From assembly GCF_037102585.1 (NCBI RefSeq), contig NW_027043829.1, forward strand, positions 4,030,001 through 4,094,000: 64,000 nt of DNA, given 5' to 3'. How positions within the stretch are numbered: position 1 is the stretch's first letter; every line of letters begins with the position of its first letter. The notes below the pieces were generated by a model, which worked only from the letters and a program-made list of their open reading frames with translations, searched no databases and was not told the DNA's origin. Shown here one piece after another: positions 42,744-53,882 of the stretch. The position numbers were made by a program, and so were the translations under genes. Origin of the DNA: Saccharomycopsis crataegensis (lineage: Eukaryota > Ascomycota > Saccharomycetes > Ascoideales > Saccharomycopsidaceae).

Positions 42744-45700
42744 TTATGGTCTTCCCAATACATTATTGCTTTTTCTACCATACCCCCCACCCCCAGGAGT
42801 CATGAGAATAATTCTATCTCCAGCATTCACCAGTACACTATTCTTTCCACCGATATTGACTACTCTCAATGCTTTCAATTCACCATCTTTAAAGATTTGT
42901 CTTCTCCATAAATTTATCCCTCTGGATCCATATTCACCACCATTGATACCATGAGGGCTAATTACTCGTCTCTCACTGAGAATTGACGCTATCAATGGAA
43001 TTCGGAACTCCATGTCACGAATTGCCCCATTACCACCACAATACTGTCCTTTTCCTCCTGACTCTTTCCGAATACTGAACTCCCTGAGAATCACAGGATA
43101 ACGTTTTTCAAGCACTTCGACATCCGTCATCTTTGTATTAGTCATATTGGTATGTACTGCATCGACCCCATTCCAAAACTTTCCTGCTCCATGCCCGCCA
43201 GCAATTGTTTCATAATATCCAAATCCATTGCTATGCTTACCATCACTATCTTGCCCACCAATACCAAAGGTAAAATTGTTCGTACAGCCTTGAGAATCCG
43301 CCATAGTACCAAAAGCTTTGAAGATAACATCAGTAATCCTTTGAGATGTCAACACATTACCGGCCACTACCGCCGCTCCTTCAGATGGAGATAAGAAGCA
43401 GTCATCCGGAATAATTATATCAAATGGCCTAAGAAACCCTTCATTGAGGGGAATATCTTCATCCACCAAACATCGAAGGCAATATATGATAGCGGAGTAA
43501 GTGATAGCCTTAGGAGCATTCATGTTACTGTACATTTCAGGACTGGTGCCAGTGAAATCTAGGGTGGCACTATTGGAATTAGCATCAATAGTGATCTTGA
43601 GTTTTATAGAAGATCCATCATCCATAAAATCTTCTGATTGTAGAATATTAGGCTTAGTATTCAGAGGGGAAGTCGTGGTGGCAGTAATTCTCTTCAACAA
43701 TCTGCGCACCGTGGCTGCGGAGTTAGATTGAATAGCTTCCATGTACGCCAACACCACATTCAATCCAAAATCTTTAACCAACTGTGTCAATAATCTCCAG
43801 CCTTTTTGATTAGCAGCTGCTTGGGCTTTTAAATCGCTCAAATTATCACTCAACTTTCTTGTCCCTGAGCATCCAGGATATTTCCCAGGCTCATTAAATA
43901 ACAATTCTATCATTCTTTGTGTCTGGAATATGCCATCCCTGATTAACAATTCTGAGTGGATGATTGCTCCTTCTTGCCAAAGCTCTCTACTATTCGGTGG
44001 CATGCTTCCCGGCAATATTGAGCCTATATCACTATGATGAGCCCTACTGGCCAAGTAGAAAATGATTTGACCATCACCATAAAATACAGGTGTCATAACA
44101 GTGATATCAGGTAAGTGTGTGCCACATATTGGGTGGTTCCCCACAATCACATCTCCTGGCTTTAATTTTCCTTTCCATTTGGCAGATTGATATCTCACAA
44201 ACGTACTCATGCTACCCAAATGTACTGGAATATGGGGCGCACTAGCAACCAAATTAGCTTGCGAATCAAAGAGGGCACAACTAAAATCTAGTCGCTCTTT
44301 TACGTTAGTGCTGACGGCTGTTTTCTGAAGAGAGTGCCCCATCTGTTCAGAAATGTCCACGAACCTATGACCTAAAATTGAAAGTAAAACAGGATCAATA
44401 GGTATTTGGTCTGGTGGTAACAGAAAATTATTTTGGGTTTCAAGCGAAGTGGTTTGCGTCTGATGATCTAACCTTTTGATAAATAGGAGAGACCTCAAAA
44501 CAAATAAATAGGCATTGATTGGTATAACATTGGTCTGAGTTCCATCAACAACGATGGCAGGACCAAAAAGCTGAGTACCAATCTCAAGATCTTCCAATTT
44601 ATAAACAGGAGTCTCCACAAACTTTCCATCAATGTAAACTTTTCTAAAAAGTGTCGGGGTTATGGTATCTTGATGAATGATCCTATTTGAGGCTATTAAT
44701 GTTTCCAATTCATCATCAATAGCTACTGGTGCGACGTCACAGGATTTGCCAATGGCTCGCACCCGAATATCATCAATTATGATATCTTTTTCCTCAAACC
44801 TAAATCCAAACTGATCCAAATGTAAGTTGGTGAATGTAATGACATGGTGCTGGATTTGGAAAGAATCCGCGCTGGTCATTAGTGGAGATTCAGTGCCTTT
44901 GTACTTCATATTCAAATATCTCTCAAATACTATTCTATCGCTCTCAATGCCTTGAGCTCTCAAGTTACTGGCGGCACGAGAACATAACCTTGAGAAGGCT
45001 TCTTCAATCTTTGCTGAGTTCAGCTCATTTAAAACAAGCGAGGCAGGCTCTTGGACTTCCTCCACCACATCTGCCAAAGCCATACCATAAGCAGATAGTA
45101 CTGATGAATATTTATGAATTAGTACAGTATCAATTCCAAGGGTATCAAATGCCACAAAACAACAGCACTGGCCACCACCTCCACCAAAGGAAACTAGTCT
45201 GTGACTCGTCAATAAATGCCCCTTGGATTCTGTTAAATTTCTAATTGGCCCTGCCATTGATTCATTGGCCACATTCAAGAATCCCTCAGCAACTTGCTCA
45301 ATTGTTAATTTTTGCCCCGACTCATCATTGATATTTCTGGTTAGTTTCCGAAAAGCAAGCAAAGCAGCACTGGGATCAAGTGACTCGTTCTCCTCAGAAC
45401 CAAATATTTTTGGGAAAAATTCAGGAATTAATCGATTTAATATCAAATTAGCATCAGTTATCGTGAGAAACCCACCTTTTTTGTAACACACCGGTCCTGG
45501 ATGCGCCCCAGCAGATTCAGGCCCCACTCTCATTAATCCATTTTGATAGAATAATCTTGAGCCACCGCCTGCAGCGATGGTATTAATATTCAATTGTGGA
45601 GATTGGATAGTGATTCCAGCGGTGGTGGTCTCTAAGACTTGGTCAAATTTCCCAGAAAATCTTGATATATCAGTAGAGGTACCGCCAACATCAATTGAAA

Positions 45701-46864
45701 TCAATGGAATCTTTCGTTTGGTGTCATAACATGTTTTGGCTAATCCAACTATCCCGCCAGCTGGACCAGACAAAATTGCTTTGAGACCAGAGAATTTTGA
45801 TGATTCAATCAATCCACCATCGGATTTCATAAATTGACATTTTACTCCAGTGAATTTTTCAGCTGCTAATGATTGAATTCCATCCTTCAAACCTTCCTTG
45901 AAACTATCCAAGTACTTTTTGATTTCGGGAGTCAAATATGCATCTACCACTGACGAATTGGCTCTAGGAATGTACTTTATCATGGGAGATAATTCGTGAG
46001 ATAAGGAAATATGAGTGAATCCAATTTCACTGGCAATTTTCCCAATGATAATTTCATGCACTGGAAAGGCATATGAATGAAGTAAACAAATGGCAATTGA
46101 TTTGATCCCTTGATTGTAAATCAATTTTAACATTGTCTCAACCTCTTTGATGTTTGGTTTAGTCAAAATTCGGACAGTCTCACCAGTCACTCCTTTCACT
46201 AATTTGTCATTGTTACCGACCTTGGTGACTTCTTGTTGCGGGCCCTCCACATAATCTTCTAAAGTTACACGCTCATTCACTTCCACAACTTTTTCGTAAA
46301 TCACACTAGGCCGCTTAATGTTCAACTGGAAAATATCTGGTCTAGTTTGGTCTCCAATAATCAAGGAGTCTTTAAACCCCTTGGTGGTGACAAAAACACA
46401 CCGCTCCCCTTTTCTCTCAAGCAAGGCGTTGGTTGCCACTGTGGTCCCGAGCTTCAAAGACTTCACCAGCGATATATCCAACGATTGATTCCTAGGAATT
46501 GGGGCACCAGTAGCGTATTCCAACACTCTTCGGATACCTTCAATGTTGGCGTCTTCATAATTCAGGGGATCCACAGACAATAATTTGAAAATATAGTCAG
46601 GTTTGCCAGGAATGAAGGACACCACATCTGTGAACGTTCCTCCACGCTGAATAAGCGGTTAGTGAGTTCTGCTTTTATTATTATTATTATAATTATTATT
46701 ATTATTATAATTATTATTATTATTATAATTATTATTATTATTTATTATCTGTATTATTGAATTTCACATTCATCAATGTTCTATATTAAACGCAATCCAG
46801 CGAAAAGAAAAGAAAAAACAAGAGAACGACCTACGTCGATGGCGATTTCTATTCCTCCTTCCAT
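42744..46864 (-). CDS. OXP1: 5-oxoprolinase (ATP-hydrolysing), two exons
   Basis: Exon 1 is 46835-46864 (MEGGIEIAID) and exon 2 is 42744-46646. The 188-nt intron (46647-46834) begins GTAGGT, has an ACTAAC branch point, and ends CAG. Splicing restores the invariant AIDRGGTFTDV motif; exon 2 alone has an in-frame TAA just upstream and no ATG. The spliced product is about 1,311 residues, as in S. cerevisiae Oxp1 (1,286). It has HyuA-like (GGTSTDISRFSG, AAGGGSRLFY, GPESAGAHPGPVCYKKGG) and HyuB-like (KERLDFSCALF, GSMPPNSRELWQEGA, TPGGGGYG) halves. It converts 5-oxoproline to glutamate in the gamma-glutamyl cycle. Longer starts exist in the same exon frame (46963, 46927, 46909, 46903), but 46864 fits the family length. 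One CTG (residues DISLVKS) sits where relatives have Asn or His. Confidence 0.93.
46647..46834 (-). other. OXP1 intron
   Basis: 188 nt with 5' GTAGGT, an ACTAAC branch point about 13 nt before the terminal CAG, and a (TTA)n microsatellite inside. It is phase 0, between Asp and Arg of AID-RGGT. Confidence 0.85.
46674..46747. repeat. (TTA)n microsatellite inside the OXP1 intron
   Basis: About 74 bp of TTA/ATT trinucleotides with periodic ATAATT interruptions; wholly intronic. Confidence 0.9.
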
Positions 46865-47311
46865 AGTTTGTTGAGGAGACAAAACTTGATAATAATTGGC
46901 CATCTCCATCTCATCGCCGAAGATCATAAAAAAAAACCGCCGTTGCGGTCTCACGTGCAGCATTATTGGAGGGACTTCTATTAACCATTAACACTATTGA
47001 TTGATATCAACTAAGAGAAAATAAAGACAATAGCCGAGACAAAAACAAAGACAATTGGGGAAATAAATAATAGGAAATAAAACTTGAGATTAAAAATTAG
47101 TCAAAACAGAAGAGAAACAAAAAAAGAAACCACCACAAGAACAAAGAAGAACGAGTAAAAATTTAGCGACTTCAAAGCAAGATAAGATAAACTCTAACAG
47201 AAAAGATTCAGCAAAAAAGAAACAAAAAAAAAAAGCTAGCAGAAACAATTTTATAATAATAATAAGATAGTAATTAAAAAAAAAAAATAGAATTGAGGAA
47301 AACAATTGGTA
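46865..47311. other. Intergenic, Rab gene 3' end to OXP1 upstream region
   Basis: No separate gene seen. An E-box CACGTG lies at 46952-46957, about 90 bp upstream of the chosen OXP1 start. The rest is A-rich. Confidence 0.65.
46952..46957. promoter_or_regulatory. E-box CACGTG upstream of OXP1
   Basis: A perfect CACGTG. Cbf1 controls sulfur-linked genes through this core, which would suit a gamma-glutamyl-cycle gene. If the longest OXP1 start (46963) were used, the site would be coding. Confidence 0.4.
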
Positions 47312-47968
47312 TTAACAACAACCCAGGGACCTGCCTCTTCCATCAGTTCCATCTCGAGGTTCACTGATATCGACTCTATCAAATGTCATCATAGTATTAT
47401 TCTGATTGTTTTGCAGATTCTGTAGCCCCAAAGCAGCCACTCTTTTGAATAAGTTTTCAGTTTCCGTAAAGCTTTTGGCGGACATGTAAAAAATATCATG
47501 ATTCAAGTCGTCAATATACTGGTCAACATAATGTTCGCTCAAAAGCTCTTTGCACTGTCTGATACTGATCAAATGGTCTGTAATTGGTTTGTCACATTTA
47601 TTACCAACAACCACTATTGAAGGGTTGGAGGTGTGGACATTTTCAATAAATTCATTAATCCACGTTGTCAAATTGTGGAAAGTGGAAGGACGAGAAACAT
47701 CATACATGAATATCGCCACGTCTGTTCCTCTGTAAAAATTCTTAACCAAAGATTTGAATCTTTCCTGGCCAGCTGTATCCCATATCTGGAGGAACACTTC
47801 GGAATCGCCATCATCACCGACAGTCTGCCTTCTAGATAGGAAATCAGCACCCACGGTTTCTCTGTACGAGTTAGAAAAGACATGATGAATGTACTGGGCA
47901 CGTAGCGATGTCTTGCCTACAAACGGGTCACCCAAGAGAAGCACCTTCAATGTAGGGGACGACGACAT
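47312..47968 (-). CDS. Divergent Rab7-type small GTPase
   Basis: 218 residues with all Ras-family motifs: P-loop GDPFVGKTS, switch I near YRETVGADFL, WDTAGQERF, NKCD and MSAKS. It ends in the double-Cys GCC prenylation motif of Rabs. GADFL, and YDVSRPSTF followed by WINEF, point to the Rab7/Ypt7 branch (vacuole and late-endosome traffic). Oddities are Pro-Phe in the P-loop (usually Ser-Gly), an acidic GDDGDSE insertion before WDTAGQ, a long loop before MSAKS, and Cys in NKCD. It could be the YPT7 orthologue or a second, faster-evolving Rab, so no symbol is given. It is head to head with AIM14, 96 bp apart. Confidence 0.85.
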   Translation of the reverse strand: MSSSPTLKVLLLGDPFVGKTSLRAQYIHHVFSNSYRETVGADFLSRRQTVGDDGDSEVFLQIWDTAGQERFKSLVKNFYRGTDVAIFMYDVSRPSTFHNLTTWINEFIENVHTSNPSIVVVGNKCDKPITDHLISIRQCKELLSEHYVDQYIDDLNHDIFYMSAKSFTETENLFKRVAALGLQNLQNNQNNTMMTFDRVDISEPRDGTDGRGRSLGCC

Positions 47969-48064
47969 GTGAGGTTCATAGGAGAGCTTGAGGTAATAGT
48001 ATGTCTTTTCATCGGTTAAGCGATTAATTATTCCTGGCAGAATTTATTTTGTTTTTGCAGATTG
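47969..48064. promoter_or_regulatory. Very short shared divergent promoter (Rab gene and AIM14)
   Basis: Only 96 bp separate the two start codons, so both promoters and 5' leaders must overlap here. The stretch includes a pyrimidine-rich TTTTTGCAG just before the AIM14 ATG. Confidence 0.7.
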
Positions 48065-50119
48065 ATGGCACGGCCGGAATGGAAAATCAACACGGCTGCG
48101 GATGCCAAAAGTCTGCAAAAATTATTACTAACTGAATCATCACTCTTCTTTATAAAACAAACTCTTGGAGGAATAAGTCACGATATGACTGGAAAAAATT
48201 TGGTTCTGTCTGTGTTAGATCCACTAATACTGAAGAGGCATGGCGACCACCACCATGAGTCAAATGGCTATTTTGGGAGGGCTGTGGTGCTATTGTCCGT
48301 GGTGAACGTTATCGCCATCGGATGTTTAAACTATCTTAATAGTAAATACAGTTATAACCCAGTTCTTAGAGGGAAGAAGATAGCCAAACTTTCTAGATGG
48401 CTTTCTTCTCTTCCGTTATTTTGGAAGGTGATTATCTGGTCAGTAATCTTAACAGTGTTATCATTCTTGCCGATTTTTATCGTCGAACAGATGACACGAG
48501 AATTATGGATAGCGGTCTTTAGAATAATGGGGAAGGTTGCCTTTGCAATGTTCCCATTCAATGTGTTTTTGGCAATAAAGCCAAACCCATTACCAAGAAC
48601 CTTTTATTTGACGTTGTTACCATTACACAAATGGCTATCAAGAGTGATTGTGATATTCTGTACCGTTCACGCATTAGGTTATTTTTACAAATGGGCTCTG
48701 GAACAAAAAATGACTAAATTGTTCAAGTTGGTCAATATTTTTGGGCTTGTCACCTGGATTGGCTTTTTATTGACCACCGTGGTATCACTCAAACCATTTA
48801 GAAGAAGAGCGTACGATTTTTTCTATTCAATTCACACCATCACTGCTTGGGTAAGTTTAGGACTTCTTTATTTCCACGCTAGGCGCCAGTCCAACAGCAG
48901 TACTTTTTTGCCAGTAGCATTATTGGTGTATTCCGTTTTCTGCAAAGTCTGGTTTACTAAGTTAGTAAAATTTACTGTCAAAGAGCATGGTGGTTCGGAC
49001 TTAATGTTGGTCAGCTTTCCTGCTTCAGACTACTTTAAGAAAACCAGCGAGGACGAAGATAAACTATCTATTAAACGCTTTACTCCAGGATCTCATGTCA
49101 GGATAAGCAAATCATTGAAAAATTGGAAATCATGGGTCTTTTCTACTCATCCATATACCATTGCTTCCATTCCTTCCGATAAGACTGTTGACTTCGTTAT
49201 CAGAAAAACGAAGTTTCAAATCAACGATGTGGATAACTACGCTATTTCAAAATCTTTTCCAGCCTTCCACCGGAATTTCTTCAGGGATGCGGATACTATT
49301 GTGATTATTTGTGGCGGCTCGGGTATATCATTTGGTTTGCCAATTTACAGATACTTCATGATGAAAAAACAAAATTTGGACGGGCATAGAACGGAAGAAT
49401 TAGATAGCGGGTCGATGCCTACTAACATTGATGTGAGAATGATATGGGTTATTCGGAATGAATCAGATTTATTCGTCTTAAAAGAATATGGGATTTTGAC
49501 CGAAGATGGAAAAGTTGCCTCAGATCACATCTCTAACTTGTCAATATTCTTGACATCCGGAAATAAGGAAACAGTCTCATCTCCTGCTCCTGAGTCATCA
49601 AACTCTGCAAGTGCTTTCAATAAAGTAGCAGGTTTGGTCAGAAATTCGCTAAGTAAATTGACCAACAATGATACTGCAAATAATGACGTGGCGGCGTACC
49701 AACAATTATCAAATGATGTTAATGATTCTCGTACGAAGAACATTTTTGAATTGGATACTTTGCAATCTCCAGGCACCCATTCTTCTTCAAAATTCACCGG
49801 GAAAACTTCAGATGATTCGCAATTTGAAATTAGTTTTAGTGACGATGAACAAGAGCCAGCGCTGGCAGTGCGCCTGTCCACTCTAGAAACTAGTATTTCT
49901 ATATCTCTGCAGAAGCAAACACAAACGAGCCTCATTCGTAAAGGAAGACCAGACTTAGATGAATGTTTTGAGCATCTTATAATATCTGGTGATGATGATT
50001 TCCTCGATTCAAGGAGCAAATGGGTTGTAAGTTGTGGCCCAGAAAGGCTTGTTGAAGGTTGTAAAGATTGGGCCCGAAAAAATGGTATTGGGCATATTTC
50101 AGAGGTTTATGCCATGTGA
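48065..50119 (+). CDS. AIM14: Ferric-reductase-like NADPH oxidase Aim14 (Yno1)
   Basis: 684 residues from the ATG at 48065. Six or seven membrane segments (about residues 70-305) include the haem-binding histidines of the ferric reductase domain: LLPLHKWLSRVIVIFCTVHALGYF in one helix and FYSIHTITAWVSLGLLYFHARR in the next. A flavin-binding HPYTIASIPS motif, a NAD-binding ICGGSGISFGLPIYR motif and a late VSCGPERL follow. The order matches S. cerevisiae Aim14/Yno1, an ER NADPH oxidase that makes superoxide. The protein is about 110 residues longer than Sc Aim14 (570), mainly from a ~65-residue N-terminal extension and a Ser/Asn/Asp-rich insertion (about 500-625) inside the NADPH domain, where Sc Aim14 also has an acidic insertion. 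Confidence 0.9.
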   Translation: MARPEWKINTAADAKSLQKLLLTESSLFFIKQTLGGISHDMTGKNLVLSVLDPLILKRHGDHHHESNGYFGRAVVLLSVVNVIAIGCLNYLNSKYSYNPVLRGKKIAKLSRWLSSLPLFWKVIIWSVILTVLSFLPIFIVEQMTRELWIAVFRIMGKVAFAMFPFNVFLAIKPNPLPRTFYLTLLPLHKWLSRVIVIFCTVHALGYFYKWALEQKMTKLFKLVNIFGLVTWIGFLLTTVVSLKPFRRRAYDFFYSIHTITAWVSLGLLYFHARRQSNSSTFLPVALLVYSVFCKVWFTKLVKFTVKEHGGSDLMLVSFPASDYFKKTSEDEDKLSIKRFTPGSHVRISKSLKNWKSWVFSTHPYTIASIPSDKTVDFVIRKTKFQINDVDNYAISKSFPAFHRNFFRDADTIVIICGGSGISFGLPIYRYFMMKKQNLDGHRTEELDSGSMPTNIDVRMIWVIRNESDLFVLKEYGILTEDGKVASDHISNLSIFLTSGNKETVSSPAPESSNSASAFNKVAGLVRNSLSKLTNNDTANNDVAAYQQLSNDVNDSRTKNIFELDTLQSPGTHSSSKFTGKTSDDSQFEISFSDDEQEPALAVRLSTLETSISISLQKQTQTSLIRKGRPDLDECFEHLIISGDDDFLDSRSKWVVSCGPERLVEGCKDWARKNGIGHISEVYAM

Positions 50120-50629
50120 ATTCATTTTTAATGACTGATCATACACATAACCGAGACTTTTTCCGCTTGTTGCTTATGGATTTTCATGCGGTCAATATTG
50201 GCATCGTATTTCTCTTAGATTTTTTTTCTTTTTTATTATTGCAGACTGATTTGTTACAGATTTATTTTTGTTTTTCTGGTTAATTTCCAATCGTTTGATT
50301 ATTGTAGATGTTAACACTTTATAATTGATATTCCTAGATTTTGTACCGTTGTAATCTCCATCTTACATACCGAAGACAGAAACCTGATATCCAGCTGGAG
50401 GGTAAACAAACAAGATGTTGCTATTGAGCACAATTATGGGACATAGATTGTTCTGAAAATTACAGATAAATAAGTAAGTAATCGTTCTAGGGGGTCCATC
50501 TTGGCTGGTCCGGGTCACCCCCTATTGATAAAAGAAAACTATTTTGTGGCCACAAATATTCGAGGAACCCCGTTATTGTTATCAGTAGTAATTAAACATC
50601 CAACATCGACACAGAATAATATAATCACC
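50120..50629. other. Intergenic, AIM14 to YKT6
   Basis: No gene seen. The YKT6 frame stays open upstream to about 50501 but without an ATG. Confidence 0.7.
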
Positions 50630-51241
50630 ATGAAGATATATTATATCGGTATTTTCAAGCCTTTAGGCACCGAAAAAGCTATTGAATTGACATCGGTCAG
50701 TGATTTATCCTCGTTTGGCTATTTTGAACGGTCATCTGTGGGGTCATTCATGAAGTTCTTTGCTGAAACCGTGGTTGCCAGAACTTCTGCTGGCCAAAGA
50801 CAAAGTGTCCAACAGAATAAATATATGGGTCATGTTTACATGAGATCTGAAGGGGTTGGGGCCGTTATTTTGACTGACCAAGAATACCAAATCAGACCAG
50901 CTTATGGTTTATTGAACAAAGTTTTGGACGAATTCATCTCCACTTACCCACCAAGCCAATGGTCGTCAATTACCACTGCTCCAAATACTAGCACTTTCAA
51001 AATGCCATCTTTGGACACCTATATCAAGAAGTATCAAGACCCTTCCCAAGCAGATGCGATAATGAGAGTTCAAAAGGAATTAGATGAGACCAAGATTGTG
51101 TTGAATAAAACCATCGAGAATGTATTGAAGAGAGGTGAAAATTTGGACTCCATGGTTCAGAAATCTGAAACCTTAGGTATTAGCTCCAAAATATTTTACG
51201 AACAGGCTAAGAAGACTAACTCGTGCTGTATCATTATGTGA
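50630..51241 (+). CDS. YKT6: R-SNARE Ykt6
   Basis: 203 residues from ATG 50630. An open stretch upstream has no ATG, and [10 protein letters not shown] is the family start. The N-terminal longin domain (1-135, with [18 protein letters not shown]) is followed by the SNARE coiled coil, with Arg at the zero layer in [20 protein letters not shown]. The protein ends CCIIM, a dual-lipid (palmitoyl and prenyl) motif. There is no transmembrane helix. It acts in ER-Golgi, intra-Golgi and vacuolar fusion. Length is identical to the family (200 in S. cerevisiae). Confidence 0.97.
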   Translation: MKIYYIGIFKPLGTEKAIELTSVSDLSSFGYFERSSVGSFMKFFAETVVARTSAGQRQSVQQNKYMGHVYMRSEGVGAVILTDQEYQIRPAYGLLNKVLDEFISTYPPSQWSSITTAPNTSTFKMPSLDTYIKKYQDPSQADAIMRVQKELDETKIVLNKTIENVLKRGENLDSMVQKSETLGISSKIFYEQAKKTNSCCIIM

Positions 51242-51755
51242 GGACGATTTTCTTTATTAGTTTCACCTTTCCTATCATAAACATATCCTATAAATTGCGA
51301 GCCTATTTACATTAGTACCGTATCATACATCTTCCATATTTTTTTTTCATATCCTTTGTTTTCCTAACCCCAATTATTGCCTTTCCATAATGATTTCTTT
51401 TTTTTAACTCATTTTGTTGTTTTCTGCTTCTTTTGATAAATATATATTTATACATATATATATTGTTAATGGGTCATTTCGTTGTAGTTTTTTAATGACA
51501 GTAGCAATATATTAGCTTCCAGCTTCTTGGACCTAATGATGATTGTAGTTTCAAGTAGATTATAAAAGCTGCTGGTTCACTCTCATCCACCCACACCAGT
51601 TGCTTGGAACGGTGAGCGCCCCCCGTTGATCGATGATAAAAAACAAAAAAAAAACATATGCACTTCCAAATTTTCACATCAATAGGAAACAATCAAGAGT
51701 AGGCAGTGACATGGCTGGTTTCGCAATTCCATTTTGTAAATAATAACTGACTATA
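51242..51755. other. Intergenic, YKT6 to MRE11
   Basis: No gene seen. It has a TATATA-rich stretch at 51439-51465 and an A-run near 51640. Confidence 0.65.
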
Positions 51756-53882
51756 ATGCCTCCTACTCGTTACCCCGTTGAGTCTTCTAAGGATACCATT
51801 TCCATCTTAGTAACCACTGATAATCACATTGGATACAAAGAAAGTGACCCAGTGATTGGTGATGACTCTTGGAAGACGTTTGATGAGGTGATGACCATTG
51901 CTGAAGAACGCGAAGTGGACATGGTCCTACAATCAGGAGACTTGTTCCATATTAATAAGCCGTCAAAGAAGTCGATGTATCAAGTAATGCGGATTCTCCG
52001 CTCGCATTGTCTTGGAGATAAACCTTGTGAGTTAGAATTACTCAGTGATCCTGGCGAAACTTTTGATGATGGTTTCAATACCGTCAACTATGAGGATCCT
52101 AATATCAATATTTCAATTCCAATGTTTGCCATCTCAGGAAACCATGATGATAGCACTGGGGACAGTTTGCTTTCTCCCATGGATGTGTTAAATGTTTCAG
52201 GTTTGTTGAATCATTTCGGAAGGGTTTTAAAAAATGATGAAATTGAAATCACTCCCATTTTGTTACAGAAAGGGACCACAAAGTTAGCATTGTATGGGTT
52301 AGCCAGTGTAATCGAGGAAAGACTACATAGAACTTTTAGAGAAGGGAATGTTAAATTCAAGACCCCAAACGTTCGGAAAGACGAGTGGTTCAATTTAATG
52401 GCTGTCCATCAGAACCATCATGCACATACTGAAACATCGTACTTACGGGAAGATTTTTTACCAAGCTTTTTAGATTTAGTGGTTTGGGGACATGAGCATG
52501 AATGTATTCCTTACCCCGTACAAAACTATGAGGCAGGGTTTGATACTTTGCAACCAGGGTCCTCGGTGGCAACCTCTTTGAGTGATGCAGAAACGCACGA
52601 AAAGAATGTTTTTATCATTAATATCAAAAACCGGGAATACTCCGTCGAACCAGTTAAGTTGAAAACTGTTAGGCCTTTCATAATGGAAGATATTGCCTTG
52701 GCTGATTCAGGGATCGCTCCTGGTCCAACCTCCAAGCCCCAAGTAACCCGATTTTTAACTAATAAAGTGAATTTATTGATCAAGAAGGCCAAACAAAAGT
52801 GGAAGGATCAGCACCCGGAAATGTTTGAGCTTGATGATGAATCTATAGTAGTAGAAGATGGCGATGGTAACAATATCATTGATGAAGGCCAACGAGATAC
52901 AAGGTACCCGTTACCATTGATCCGACTTAGAGTGGACTATACTGGTGGTTATGAAGTAGAGAATCCTCGAAGATTTAGCAATATGTTTGTGGGGGAAGTG
53001 GCCAATGTGAATGATATTATATCGTTCCATAGAAAAAGAGCGGCGTCGACAAACAAGCTGGTAAAATTGCAGGATATTGAAATCGAGCAAAATGCTGGGG
53101 TTAAAGTTCAAGCATTTGTGAAAGGGTTTCTAGAGGAAACAGAGCTATCTCTTTTATCAGAAATTGGAATGGGGTTGGCGATTAAGAATTTTGTCGAAAA
53201 GGAAGACAAGCAGGCGTTGGAAGGTTTTATTAAAAAAGAGATCAAGAATGATATCAAGATGTTGTCAAAAGTTGACATCGAAGAGAGCACATCATTACTA
53301 AAATATATCAAGACCAACAAGAAAAGCTTTTCGACTTTCAATAAGGATAATGATGTGGATAAACAAGTTAAAAAAGCAAAACCGAGGAAGAATGTAAAAA
53401 GTGCGGAGCTTGTCGATAGTGAAGATGAGGAATCCCTGGTGGAAAGCGAACCATTGCCTCCACTAAAGAAAAGAGGAAGGGTATCATCAAGAAAGAAAGT
53501 TGATGTTAGTGATTCTGAATCTGAATCACGAGCCACAAGAAGGAAAAAGTCAAAGGTTGTGGAACTATCTGATGAAAGTGGAGTTGATGATAATGTTAAG
53601 AAGCTTACCAAGAGAACTCGAGCCTCAGCGAAAAAAACCGGTGCATTAGTTATTGATAGTGATAATGAAGGGGGGAGTAGTGTATCTGAGGAAGAGGAAC
53701 CTGTGGCCAATAAGAGAACCACAAAAGCCAGCAGTACCCGTGGCAGAGGTCGGGGTCGGGGTCGGGGCCGTGGTCGCGGAGGCAAAGCGGCGACTACATC
53801 TAGCAGAGGTGCCAGTTCCAAAAAGAAAACCACCGATGATTCTGCCAATATAATGTCGATGCTCTCGCAGTTTCTGAGATGA
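51756..53882 (+). CDS. MRE11: Double-strand-break repair nuclease Mre11
   Basis: 708 residues. The phosphodiesterase motifs are all present: TTDNHIGY, QSGDLFH, ISGNHDD, AVHQNHH and VWGHEHEC, which coordinate two Mn ions. The capping domain (about 300-410) follows. The C-terminus is basic and acidic by turns (SDSESES, SDNEGGSS) with a GRGRGRGRG-type glycine-arginine tract (about 665-680) that arginine methyltransferases modify in human MRE11. It works with Rad50 and Xrs2 in end resection and checkpoint signalling. Length matches S. cerevisiae (692). Confidence 0.97.
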   Translation: MPPTRYPVESSKDTISILVTTDNHIGYKESDPVIGDDSWKTFDEVMTIAEEREVDMVLQSGDLFHINKPSKKSMYQVMRILRSHCLGDKPCELELLSDPGETFDDGFNTVNYEDPNINISIPMFAISGNHDDSTGDSLLSPMDVLNVSGLLNHFGRVLKNDEIEITPILLQKGTTKLALYGLASVIEERLHRTFREGNVKFKTPNVRKDEWFNLMAVHQNHHAHTETSYLREDFLPSFLDLVVWGHEHECIPYPVQNYEAGFDTLQPGSSVATSLSDAETHEKNVFIINIKNREYSVEPVKLKTVRPFIMEDIALADSGIAPGPTSKPQVTRFLTNKVNLLIKKAKQKWKDQHPEMFELDDESIVVEDGDGNNIIDEGQRDTRYPLPLIRLRVDYTGGYEVENPRRFSNMFVGEVANVNDIISFHRKRAASTNKLVKLQDIEIEQNAGVKVQAFVKGFLEETELSLLSEIGMGLAIKNFVEKEDKQALEGFIKKEIKNDIKMLSKVDIEESTSLLKYIKTNKKSFSTFNKDNDVDKQVKKAKPRKNVKSAELVDSEDEESLVESEPLPPLKKRGRVSSRKKVDVSDSESESRATRRKKSKVVELSDESGVDDNVKKLTKRTRASAKKTGALVIDSDNEGGSSVSEEEEPVANKRTTKASSTRGRGRGRGRGRGRGGKAATTSSRGASSKKKTTDDSANIMSMLSQFLR

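Noticed and set aside
47999-48060. Possible 62-nt intron (GTATGT to TTTTTGCAG) just before AIM14
   Set aside because: No good branch point, and the upstream piece would start inside a 96-bp divergent promoter. The ATG at 48065 gives a complete protein.
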